DNA of 56,794 nucleotides, taken from assembly GCA_029259605.1 (NCBI GenBank), contig JAJDEV010000182.1, forward strand, positions 1 to 56,794, in the 5' to 3' direction. Source of the DNA: Planctomycetota bacterium. Lineage in GTDB: Bacteria; Planctomycetota; UBA1135; GCA-002686595. The notes below the pieces were generated by a model. It did no database searches and was not told the DNA's origin. It was given only the letters and a program-made list of their open reading frames with translations. A program made the position numbers and the translations under genes. How positions within the stretch are numbered: the stretch's first letter is position 1; each line of letters begins with the position of its first letter. This document shows, one piece after another, positions 19,332-29,975 of this stretch.

Positions 19332-21057
19332 GCGCGCGTACTCGAAGGACTACTGGGATCTGGTGTTGGACCAGCTCGGTCGCCGCTCGCTCTTCAAGCT
19401 CGCGCTCGCCGTGCTCGCGCTCCTGTACGGCACGGCGATCTACGCGCCGCTGCTCGGAAGCGACCGGCCCTACGTGCTCGAGGCGGTGAACTACGAGGAG
19501 TACGGCGTCGCGCAACGCACGCTCTATCCCGTGACGCTGAGCGTCGGGCGTCTGATCCGACAGGGGCGCGAGGAGTACGAGGCCGGTCTGCCGGACGACG
19601 CGACGCTCGACTGGGACGGCGCGCTCGCGGCCGAGGTCGACGGCGCGCGGCACATGACGCGCACGATGCGGCGCTTCCTGCCGCCTGCCGCGATGGGCGA
19701 GGAGGACGTGCTCGCGGCCTACCTCACGCGTGTCGAGGGCGCGGTGGCCGCGGCGCGCAGCGGTGAGCTCGGCGCGGCCGAGGCGCTGGCCGACGAAGCG
19801 AAGGCGCTCGCGAAGCGCATCCGCACGGAGTACGCCGCGTCGCGCGATGCGGAGGATGGACGCGCGCTCGTTCCCGCGACGAGCCACCCGCTGTGGACGT
19901 CGATCACCGCGTCCGAGTTCTTCTTCATGGTGCTGTGGGCCTTCGTGCTCGCCTGGCCGTTGTGGAACCGCGTCGTGAATCGTGCGGTCGCGCGCGGCGA
20001 TCGCGAGCGTGTGCGCGCGCTGCGGAAGAAGAAGCTCGCGCTCGTGCTCGGCGTGTCCGCGCTCGCGGCCGGCCTGTGGAAGGTGCAGGTCGACGGCTCG
20101 ATGACGTTCGACGCGGCCACGTTCAAGCAGGGCATCTCGAGCGGCGCGATCGTCGCCGAGCGCGCGGTGTTCCCGCCCGTGCCCTACGGCTTCGCCGAGA
20201 TGAACTCGGGTGAGAACTTCCGGCCGCCGACGTGGATGGCGAACGCCGAGATCGACACCGAGGGGTACTACGTGCGCGGCCCGCGCGTGCCGAAGGTCGA
20301 TCCCGTGACCGGCTTCCGGCCGCCCGGCGCGCCCGTCGACGAGCGCCACGCCGAACCGCTGCGCAACTCCGAGTGGCGCCACGCGCTCGGTACCGACTCG
20401 GTCGGTCGCGACCTGCTCGTCCGCATGCTTTGGGGCGGCCGCGTGAGTCTGTCGGTCGGCCTCGTGTCGGCCGTGCTGCTCGTCCTCATCGGCACGACGA
20501 TCGGCGCGTGCGCGGGCTACTTCGGCGGGCGCGTCGACCTCGTGCTGTCGCGCTTCATGGAGGTGGTGCTCTGCTTCCCCGCGTTCTTCCTGATCCTGAT
20601 GGTCGTCGCCTTCACGGATCCCAGCGTCGTGTCGCCGATCATCGCGATCGTGGTCGTGATCGCGTGCGTGCGTTGGACCGGCGTCGCGCGCTTGACCCGC
20701 GGCGAGTTCCTGCGGTTGCGCGAGCAGGAGTTCACGCTCGCGGCGCGCGCGACCGGCGTTCCGACGCACCGCATCATCTTCCGCCACATCCTGCCGAACG
20801 CGATCGGACCGATCCTCGTCGCCGGCGCGTTCAGCGTGGCGGCCGGCATCCTGACCGAGTCGGCGCTCTCGTTCCTCGGCTTCGGCGTGAAGCACCCGAT
20901 CCCGTCGTGGGGCTCGCTCGTGAACGAGTCGCGCAGCGCCGAGCACTGGTGGATCCAGCTCTTCCCCGGGCTTGTCATCTTCGTGACGGTCGTCTGCTAC
21001 AACCTCGTCGGCGAAGCGATTCGCGACGCGGTCGACCCCAAGATGCAGGTGCAGTAG
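19324..21057 (+). CDS. oppC: extended peptide ABC transporter permease (OppC/DppC type), system 2
   Basis: At 577 residues this is about twice the usual OppC length (around 300). The conventional transport domain starts only near residue 355, at ALGTDSVGRDLLVRM, and contains the coupling loop FTLAARATGVPTHRIIFRH and the end VDPKMQVQ. Before it lie TM1 (about 22-42), an Ala/Glu-rich probably helical region (about 75-190), two additional predicted membrane segments (about 197-218 and 237-255) separated by a very basic loop (ARGDRERVRALRKKK), and a further periplasmic segment. The frame is open throughout and codon use looks uniform, so it is one gene and not a sequencing fusion. The role of the extra membrane region is unknown. 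It overlaps oppB by 8 bp. Confidence 0.92.
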   Translation: MSERAYSKDYWDLVLDQLGRRSLFKLALAVLALLYGTAIYAPLLGSDRPYVLEAVNYEEYGVAQRTLYPVTLSVGRLIRQGREEYEAGLPDDATLDWDGALAAEVDGARHMTRTMRRFLPPAAMGEEDVLAAYLTRVEGAVAAARSGELGAAEALADEAKALAKRIRTEYAASRDAEDGRALVPATSHPLWTSITASEFFFMVLWAFVLAWPLWNRVVNRAVARGDRERVRALRKKKLALVLGVSALAAGLWKVQVDGSMTFDAATFKQGISSGAIVAERAVFPPVPYGFAEMNSGENFRPPTWMANAEIDTEGYYVRGPRVPKVDPVTGFRPPGAPVDERHAEPLRNSEWRHALGTDSVGRDLLVRMLWGGRVSLSVGLVSAVLLVLIGTTIGACAGYFGGRVDLVLSRFMEVVLCFPAFFLILMVVAFTDPSVVSPIIAIVVVIACVRWTGVARLTRGEFLRLREQEFTLAARATGVPTHRIIFRHILPNAIGPILVAGAFSVAAGILTESALSFLGFGVKHPIPSWGSLVNESRSAEHWWIQLFPGLVIFVTVVCYNLVGEAIRDAVDPKMQVQ

Positions 21058-21060
21058 CCA

Positions 21061-22058
<998 letters not shown>

Positions 22059-22062
<4 letters not shown>

Positions 22063-23042
22063 GCGCGCCGCTGATCGAAGTCACGGGGCTGACGAAGTGG
22101 TTCCCCGTGCGTCGGGGCGTGCTCCAGCGCAAGGTCGGCGACGTCAAGGCGGTCGACGGCGTGTCGTTCCATGTCGATCGCGACGAGACGCTGAGCCTGG
22201 TGGGGGAGTCGGGCTGCGGTAAGACGACGGCGGCTCGCGCGCTCCTGCGCCTGGTCGAACCGACGGCGGGGCGCGCGATCTACCGGCCGAGCGAGGACGC
22301 CGAGGTCGACCTCTTCGGCCTCGGCGCGCGCGCGCTGCGGCGTTGGCGACGCGACCTGCAGATCGTCTTCCAGGATCCGTTCGAGAGCCTCAACCCGCGC
22401 ATGTCCGTCGGGCAGATCGTCGGCGAGCCGCTCCGCGTCCATGGCGTCTGCGCGCGCGATGAGATCGATGCGCGCGTCGAGCAGTTGCTCGAGCGCGTCG
22501 GCCTGCGCGCCGACGTACGCAACCGCTATCCGCACGAGTTCTCCGGCGGCCAGCGCCAGCGCATCGGCATCGCGCGCGCGCTCGCGCTCGAACCGAAGTT
22601 CGTCGTCTGCGACGAGGCGGTGAGCGCGCTCGACGTGTCGATCCAGGCCCAGATCTTGAACCTGCTCGGGGACCTTCGACGCGACTTCGGCCTGTCGTTC
22701 CTGTTCATCGCGCACGACCTCTCGGTCGTGAAGTACATCTCGGATCGGATCGCCGTCATGTACCTCGGGAGGATCGTCGAAACGGGCACGCGCGAGGACG
22801 TCTTCGAGCGCGCCGCGCACCCCTACACGCGGGCACTTTTGTCCGCCGTTCCGGTCCCGGATCCAAAGCGCAAGAAAGACCGCATCATCCTCCAGGGTGA
22901 TGTACCATCCCCGCTCCAACCTCCCAGCGGGTGCCATTTTCGCACCCGTTGCCCGCTGGCCGAGGCGCGCTGCGCCGAGACGTATCCGGAGACGGTTCGT
23001 CTGAGCGCAACGCACTCCGCCGCGTGTCACCTGCTCCCCTGA
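22059..23042 (+). CDS. oppF: peptide ABC transporter ATP-binding protein (OppF type), system 2
   Basis: A 327-residue ATPase subunit that pairs with the OppD of system 2. Walker A is GESGCGKT (residues 49-56), the signature is FSGGQRQR, and Walker B is [13 protein letters not shown]. The catalytic Glu (E186) is intact, but the following Pro is replaced by Ala. The switch His is in FIAHDLSVV. The C-terminal GCHFRTRC matches the family Cys motif. It is translationally coupled to oppD through ATGA. The next gene, the SBP of system 3, starts only 49 bp later with no clear terminator, so systems 2 and 3 may be one transcript. Confidence 0.94.
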
Positions 23043-23091
23043 GTCCCCATTCCCCTTCGCCGTCCCCGCTGCTTCGAAGCGGGACACCGTC

Positions 23092-24912
23092 ATGAAGTTG
23101 TCCGCACGTTCTCCTCTTCTGGCCGTCGTCCTTTGCCTCCTCGCGCCGTTCTCGTTCGCCGATCCCGGCACGACCGCGGACCCCGGGGGCGGCTCGCAGA
23201 AAGAGAAAGTGCTGCACCTGCCGATGCGCTCCGCCGGACCGGGCAGCCTCGACCCGATCCTCGGCTCGACGGTCTACGACACGCGGTCGTGCAACTACGT
23301 CTACGAGACGCTGCTCCAGTACAAGTACCTGAAGCGCCCGTACGAACTCGAGCCGCTCCTGCTCGAGGCGATGCCGACGACCGAGGACGGCTTGACGTGG
23401 AACTTCGAGTTGAAGAAGGGCGTGCTCTTCCACGACGACGAATGCTTCCCCGGCGGAGTCGGGCGCGAGCTGGTTACGGATGACGTCTTCTACTCGTGGC
23501 GACGGATCGTCGATCCGGCCTACGAGCTCAAGAGCTGGTGGCTGCTGAAGGAACTGATCGAAGGCCTCGACGAGTACAAGGAAGAGCAGGGCAAGCGTGT
23601 CGAGGCGGGCGGGGCGTTCGACTATTCGGCGCCGATCGCGGGCTTCAAGAAGGTCGACGACCATCGCTTCCAGATCGTGTTGCGCGAGCCGGTCTACCGC
23701 TTCATGTGGATCCTGCCGATGGCCAAGCTCTCGATCGTTCCGCGCGAAGCGGTCGAGAAGTACGGCACGGGCTTCTCGCGCCACCCGGTCGGCACCGGTC
23801 CCTTCCTCATGAAGGAAGACGACTGGGTGACGAACCAGAGCATGGTCTTCACGAAGAACCCGAAGTACCACCCCGACTTCTATCCGACGGAATGGATGCC
23901 CGAGGACGAGGAACTCGGGCTGCACGAAGCCGCGGGCAAGCGGCTCCCGTTCGTCGATCGAGTCGAGGTCACGTTCTTCGTGCAGGAGAACCCGATGTGG
24001 CTCGAGTTCCAGGCGGGCAAGCTCGACTACACGCAGGTCCCCGCGGAGAACTACCTCGAGGCGTTCCACAAGCGCTCGCAACGCCTGAAGAAGGAGTTCG
24101 CCGAGAAGGGCGTCGTATCGCACGCGGTGCCGCTGCTCGACTTCATCTTCCGCGCCTTCAACATGGAGGACCCGCTCGTCGGCGGCTTCGAGCCGAAGCA
24201 GCGCGCGCTGCGCCAGGCGATCGCGATGGCGACCGATCTGTACGAGTTCAACAGCTCGTTCTACAACGGCATCAACGTCATCTACGACGGGATGATTCCC
24301 CCGGGCATGGACGGCTATCCCGAGGACGGCAAGGGACCGATCACGTGGGCCGAGGCGGACCTCGAGCGCGCGCGCGAGTTGATGGTCGAGGCGGGCTATC
24401 CGAACGGCGAGGGCCTGCCCGTGATCGACTACTACACGTCGCTCAGCGGGAACATCCCCGAGCAGGCCGAGCTCTTCAAGCGCCAGCTCGCGCAGATCGG
24501 CGTGCAGCTGAACCTGCGGCTGCAGAACTTCGCCCAGCTCATCGAAGCCGTCGACAAGAAGAAGGCGACGATGTTCAGCTTCTCGTGGAGCTCGGACTAT
24601 CCGGACGCGGAAAACAACCTCGCGTTGTTCTACGGACCGAACGAGGCGCCCGGCTCGAACCACTTCAACTACAAGCGGGCGGAGTACGACCGACTCTACG
24701 AACAGATCCTGCCGATGGTGCCGTCACCCGAACGCACGAAGCTGCTCGAGAAGATGCGCGACATGGTGATGGCGGACACGCCCTACATCGGTTCGATGGC
24801 GCGCACGCGCTTCTACGTGATCAACCCCTGGCTCAAGAACTACAAGCCCGACGAGACCTTCTACAACTGGGTCAAGTACATGGATCTGGACGAGTCCGCG
24901 CGCGACCTCTAG
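23092..24912 (+). CDS. oppA: peptide ABC transporter substrate-binding protein, system 3
   Basis: A 606-residue SBP_bac_5 protein with a signal-peptidase-I leader (MKLSARSPLLAVVLCLLA, cleavage after SFA near residue 23), so it is predicted periplasmic. Conserved elements are LDPILGSTVYDTRSCNYVYE, LTWNFELKKGVLFHDD and the domain-2 segment ALRQAIAMATDLYEF. It is closer to the classical receptor length than the other two. It heads the third five-gene set. A short inverted repeat around GTCCCCGCT and AGCGGGAC lies just before the ATG, which could influence its separate expression. Confidence 0.93.
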   Translation: MKLSARSPLLAVVLCLLAPFSFADPGTTADPGGGSQKEKVLHLPMRSAGPGSLDPILGSTVYDTRSCNYVYETLLQYKYLKRPYELEPLLLEAMPTTEDGLTWNFELKKGVLFHDDECFPGGVGRELVTDDVFYSWRRIVDPAYELKSWWLLKELIEGLDEYKEEQGKRVEAGGAFDYSAPIAGFKKVDDHRFQIVLREPVYRFMWILPMAKLSIVPREAVEKYGTGFSRHPVGTGPFLMKEDDWVTNQSMVFTKNPKYHPDFYPTEWMPEDEELGLHEAAGKRLPFVDRVEVTFFVQENPMWLEFQAGKLDYTQVPAENYLEAFHKRSQRLKKEFAEKGVVSHAVPLLDFIFRAFNMEDPLVGGFEPKQRALRQAIAMATDLYEFNSSFYNGINVIYDGMIPPGMDGYPEDGKGPITWAEADLERARELMVEAGYPNGEGLPVIDYYTSLSGNIPEQAELFKRQLAQIGVQLNLRLQNFAQLIEAVDKKKATMFSFSWSSDYPDAENNLALFYGPNEAPGSNHFNYKRAEYDRLYEQILPMVPSPERTKLLEKMRDMVMADTPYIGSMARTRFYVINPWLKNYKPDETFYNWVKYMDLDESARDL

Positions 24913-24928
24913 CGGCCGTCGTCGATCC

Positions 24929-25915
24929 ATGTGGGCCTACATCCTCCGTCGGGTTCTGTACAACATCCCCGTCTACCTGGGGATCATCTTCCTGTTGATG
25001 GCCGCGCTGCGGGTCAACGACCCGATCTGGGGCTACCTCGGGAAGAACGCGTCGCACGAGGCCTACGCGGCGATGGAGAAGTCCATGGGCCTCGACCAGC
25101 CGTTGCTCGTGCAGTTCTGGGACTTCACGAGCGGCCTCGTGACGTTCGAAGAGGTCGACGGCGTGAGCCGTTGGAAGGCCGGGCTCGCCGAGAGCTGGTC
25201 CGACAAGGGGCGTCCGGTCGGTGACCTCGTCGGCGACGCGGTTTGGCCGAGCCTGTCGATCACGGTGCCGGCGCTCGTGTTGACCTCGCTGATCTCGATC
25301 ACGATCGCGATCCTGTCGGCGTACTACCGCGGTCGATTACCGGACAAGGTGATGATGGTCAGTGCGGTGCTCGGGATGAGCATCAGCTTCCTCGTCTACA
25401 TCATCTTTGGGCAGTACTGGGGCGCGTACGTCCTCAACGAGAGGATCGGCGGCGAGTTCTTCGCGATCCAGGGATACAAGTCGGACGAGCCGGGCTGGTG
25501 GGTGACGTACTGCCTGCTGCCCGTGCTGATCAGCACGATCGTCACGATGGGTTACGACACGCGCTTCTATCGCGCGGTCATGGTCGAGGAGACCGGGCGC
25601 GACTACATCACGACGGCGCGCGCCAAGGGCGCGACCAAGCGCAAGATCATGTTCGTGCACATGCTCAAGAACGCGATGATCCCGATCATCACGCGCATCA
25701 TGATCACGCTGCCGTTCCTCGTGATGGGCTCCTTGCTCCTCGAGGTCTACTTCGGGATCCCGGGCATGGGGCGTGCGCTGTTGCAGGCGATCACGACGCT
25801 CGACTTCCCCGTGGCCCAGCTCCTCGTCGCGCTCTTCGCCGGGCTCTTCCTCCTCACCGTCATCCTGACGGACGTCTTCTACGCGCTCGTCGATCCCCGG
25901 GTGAGGCTCCAATGA
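24929..25915 (+). CDS. oppB: peptide ABC transporter permease (OppB/DppB type), system 3
   Basis: A 328-residue inner-membrane permease starting [20 protein letters not shown]. The coupling loop is [20 protein letters not shown], and it ends [12 protein letters not shown] periplasmic stretch of about 70 residues follows TM1 ([20 protein letters not shown] onward). Read with the SBP gene 16 bp upstream and oppC overlapping by 4 bp, it belongs to the third transporter. No lesion is visible. Confidence 0.94.
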   Translation: MWAYILRRVLYNIPVYLGIIFLLMAALRVNDPIWGYLGKNASHEAYAAMEKSMGLDQPLLVQFWDFTSGLVTFEEVDGVSRWKAGLAESWSDKGRPVGDLVGDAVWPSLSITVPALVLTSLISITIAILSAYYRGRLPDKVMMVSAVLGMSISFLVYIIFGQYWGAYVLNERIGGEFFAIQGYKSDEPGWWVTYCLLPVLISTIVTMGYDTRFYRAVMVEETGRDYITTARAKGATKRKIMFVHMLKNAMIPIITRIMITLPFLVMGSLLLEVYFGIPGMGRALLQAITTLDFPVAQLLVALFAGLFLLTVILTDVFYALVDPRVRLQ

Positions 25916-27104
25916 TCGGCCCGATGAAACGACTGCTGCGTTCGCGCGGCGCCCGCAAGCTCGGGCGCGACCGCTTGGCGCTCGCCTCGATGTTCGTGAT
26001 CGGCGCGTATCTGGCGATCGCGATCGCGGTTGGCGTCTTCGGTCTGATCTCGGGCGAGGAGGCCATCTTCCGCATCGGTCCCGACCAGCTGGTCGGCGCG
26101 TGGGGCAAGCCCACCGTCGAGCAGCGCATGCACTACCTCGAGTTCTACGTCGACCAGGTCGACCAGGCGTTCGACAAGCGCGAGCCCGAGAAGGCTTTGG
26201 CGGCGATCGACTTCTTCGGGTTGCGCACGGTCTCGACGGACGAAGACGTGATGGCCGAGAAGCTCGAGACGATCTTCGACCCGTTCGACGAGCTGTACGA
26301 GCTGCAGGAGGAGGAGGGCTTCGCCGACGACCCGGAGAACTTCGCGCGGCTCGAGAAGCTCGAGGTCGACATCGCCGCGATGTTCCAGCAGCCCGAGGGC
26401 TGGGAGCGCAGGTACCGCGACATCGGGCTGCTGCTCGGCACGGACCGGCAAGGTCGGTCGATCCTGTTGCGCGCGGTGTACGCCATCAAGGTCGCCGTGC
26501 AGATCGGGCTCGTCGCCGCGCTCGTCTCGGTGTTGATCGGGACGATCCTCGGCGGCGTCGCCGCGTTCTTCGGCGGCTGGGTCGACCACGTGATCGTGTG
26601 GCTCTACTCCACGCTCTCCGCGATCCCGTACATCATCCTGCTGATGGTGCTGGCGGCGATGTTCCTCGGCTCACCGTTCGAGGGAACGCTGATCCCGGTC
26701 TATGTCGCGTTCTGCATGACGTTCTGGATCGGACCCTGTCGCGTCGTGCGGGGCGAGGTGATGAAGCTGCGCGAGCTCGAGTACGTCCAAGCCGCGACCG
26801 CCGTCGGCTTCGGCCGCACGCGCATCCTGCTGAAGCACATCATTCCGAACACCACGCACCTGATGTTCATCAACTTCTCGTTGATCTTCATCGGTGCGAT
26901 CAAGGCCGAGGTGATCCTCTCGTTCCTCGGACTCGGCGTGAAGAACGAGCCGTCCTGGGGCGTGATGATCAACCAGTCGCGCCAGGAAGTCATCGCGGGC
27001 TTCATGTGGCAGATCGGCGCGGCGACGTTCTTCATGTTCACGCTCGTCCTCGCGTTCAACATCCTCTCCGACGCGCTCCAGGACGCGTTCGATCCCAAGC
27101 ACGT

Positions 27105-27108
<4 letters not shown>
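25912..27108 (+). CDS. oppC: peptide ABC transporter permease (OppC/DppC type), system 3
   Basis: A 398-residue inner-membrane permease. TM1 is at about residues 22-45. A periplasmic insertion of about 130 residues follows, acidic and probably helical ([20 protein letters not shown]), before the conserved [16 protein letters not shown]. The coupling loop is [20 protein letters not shown] and the end is AFDPKHV. It is longer than classical OppC but without the extra membrane segments of system 2. It overlaps the genes on both sides by 4 bp (ATGA). The insertion may contact the matching substrate-binding protein; this is inference from location only. Confidence 0.93.
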
Positions 27109-28144
<1,036 letters not shown>

Positions 28145-28148
<4 letters not shown>

Positions 28149-29110
28149 CGAAGCTCCTCGACGTGAAGGATCTGGTGAAGCACTTCCCCGTGCGCGGCGG
28201 AGTGTTCAACCGCGTCGTCGGCAACGTGCATGCGGTGAACGGCGTCTCGTTCCACGTGAACAAGGGCGAGACCCTCGGCATCGTCGGCGAGTCGGGCTGC
28301 GGCAAGTCGACGCTCGGCAAGTGCGTGATCCGACTCCAGGATCCGACGTCGGGCGAGGTGCACTACGGCGGACAGGAGATCACGAGCCTTCCGCACGACG
28401 CGATGATGCCGTTCCGGCGGAAGATGCAGATCATCTTCCAGGACCCGTACTCGTCGCTGAACCCGCGCCTCACCGTGCGCGCGTTGCTGAAGGAAGTGCT
28501 GCTCTTCCACAAGCTCGTCCGCGGCGGCGCCGAGCTCGACGCGCGCATCGCCTCGCTCATCCAGAAGGTCGGCCTGCGACCGGAGGCGGCGGACAAGTTC
28601 CCGCACGAGTTCTCCGGCGGCCAGCGCCAACGCATCGGCATCGCGCGCGCGCTCGCGCTCGAGCCCGAGTTCATCGTCGCCGACGAGCCGGTCTCCGCGC
28701 TCGACGTCTCGATCCAGGCGCAGGTCCTGAACCTGCTCATGGACCTGAAGGACGAGTTCGGCCTGACGATCCTGTTCGTCTCGCACGACCTCAAGGTGAT
28801 CGAGCACTTCTGCGACCGCGTCCTGGTCATGTACCTCGGGAGCGTGATGGAGGAGATCGCCTGCGAGGACCTGCACGCGCGCGCCAAGCACCCGTACACG
28901 CGCGCGCTGCTCGGCGCCAACCCGATCAACGACCCCGACGAGCGGCGTCCGCTGACGGTGCTCCAGGGGGACGTGCCGAGCCCGTACGATCCGCCGCAGG
29001 GCTGCCCGTTCGCCGGGCGCTGCGAGCTCGTGACGGATCGCTGCCGCGCCGAGATGCCGCCGGTCGAGGAGCGCGCCGACGGCTGGCGCGTCGCGTGTTT
29101 CGAGGTCTGA
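28145..29110 (+). CDS. oppF: peptide ABC transporter ATP-binding protein (OppF type), system 3
   Basis: A 321-residue ATPase subunit. Walker A is GESGCGKST (residues 48-56), the Q-loop is [12 protein letters not shown], the signature is FSGGQRQR, and Walker B is [14 protein letters not shown]. The switch His is in FVSHDLKVI. The Cys motif is GCPFAGRC. It is the last gene of the third operon. The following gene is a HAD phosphatase 63 bp away; no convincing intrinsic terminator lies in that gap, so read-through is possible. Confidence 0.95.
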
Positions 29111-29173
29111 GCGCCGGCCGCGCGCTTTTCGGCAGCCGGACGCCTGCGGGGCTTTGCTAACCTCGGCGTCCGC

Positions 29174-29905
29174 ATGAGCCGCCTGAAGACGATCCTGTTC
29201 GACGTCGACGACACCCTCTTCTCGACGACCGAGTTCGCGTCGCGCGCGCGTTCGAACGCGGTGCGCGCGATGGTCGCGGCGGGGCTCGACTTCCCGGAGG
29301 ACGTCGTGCTGCGCGAGCTGGGCGAGGTGATCTCCGAGTTCTCGTCGAACTACGAGCACCACTTCGACAAGTTGATCCAGCGCCTGAGCCCGCACGGCCT
29401 GGTGGGGCGCAACCCGGCGCTCGTCGTCGCGGCCGGCATCGTCGCCTACCACAACACGAAGTTCCGCGAGCTCGCGCCCTACGACGACGTCAAGCCGCTG
29501 CTCGAGTCGCTCCGCGCCGCGGGCGTTCAAACCGGCGTCATCACGCACGGCTGGACAACGAAGCAGGCGGAGAAGCTCGTGCGCCTCGGCCTGTTCGAGC
29601 TCTTCGACCCGTGCGCGATCTTCATCTCGGACCAGATCGGGATCTCGAAGCCGAACCCGAAGCTCTACCAGCGCGTGCTCGACGAGCTCGGCCGCGCGCC
29701 GGCCGAGGTCATGTACGTGGGGGACAACCCGTCGCACGACATCGCGCCGCCGCAGTCGCTCGGCATGGTTGCCGTTTGGTCGAAGCGCGGCGCCAAGTTC
29801 GGCCTACCGGCCGGCGTCGTCCCGGATCACACGGTCGCCGACTTCGGCGAGCTGCGCACGATCCTCGCGAACGCCTACGGCGTCGCGGGCTGCGGCGCGT
29901 CCTGA
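29174..29905 (+). CDS. HAD superfamily (subfamily IA) phosphatase
   Basis: A 243-residue cytoplasmic HAD hydrolase. Motif I is DVDDT with nucleophile D10 and acid/base D12, motif II is in ITHGWT, the motif III Lys is in ISKPNPKLY, and motif IV is GDNPSHDI. The cap between motifs I and II is helical, as in subfamily IA. It resembles the group annotated as TIGR02253-like HAD hydrolases, which act on small phosphorylated metabolites. The substrate is not predictable. It lies downstream of opp system 3 and convergent with a secretin gene. ATG 29174 directly precedes motif I. Confidence 0.9.
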   Translation: MSRLKTILFDVDDTLFSTTEFASRARSNAVRAMVAAGLDFPEDVVLRELGEVISEFSSNYEHHFDKLIQRLSPHGLVGRNPALVVAAGIVAYHNTKFRELAPYDDVKPLLESLRAAGVQTGVITHGWTTKQAEKLVRLGLFELFDPCAIFISDQIGISKPNPKLYQRVLDELGRAPAEVMYVGDNPSHDIAPPQSLGMVAVWSKRGAKFGLPAGVVPDHTVADFGELRTILANAYGVAGCGAS

Positions 29906-29918
29906 GCGCGCGCGCACG

Positions 29919-29953
29919 AAAAAACCCGGCCGACGCGCGGGGCGCCGACCGGG
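29919..29953 (-). terminator. rho-independent terminator of the TPR-secretin gene (29976-32567)
   Basis: On the minus strand a 12-bp stem (CCCGGTCGGCGC pairing with GCGTCGGCCGGG, two G-U pairs in RNA) is followed directly by six T. It lies 22 bp after the secretin stop codon. On the plus strand the stem would hold two mismatches and no T-tract follows, so it acts mainly leftward and not for the HAD gene. Confidence 0.85.
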
Positions 29954-29975
29954 CTGTCCGTGAGCTCGAGCGCCG

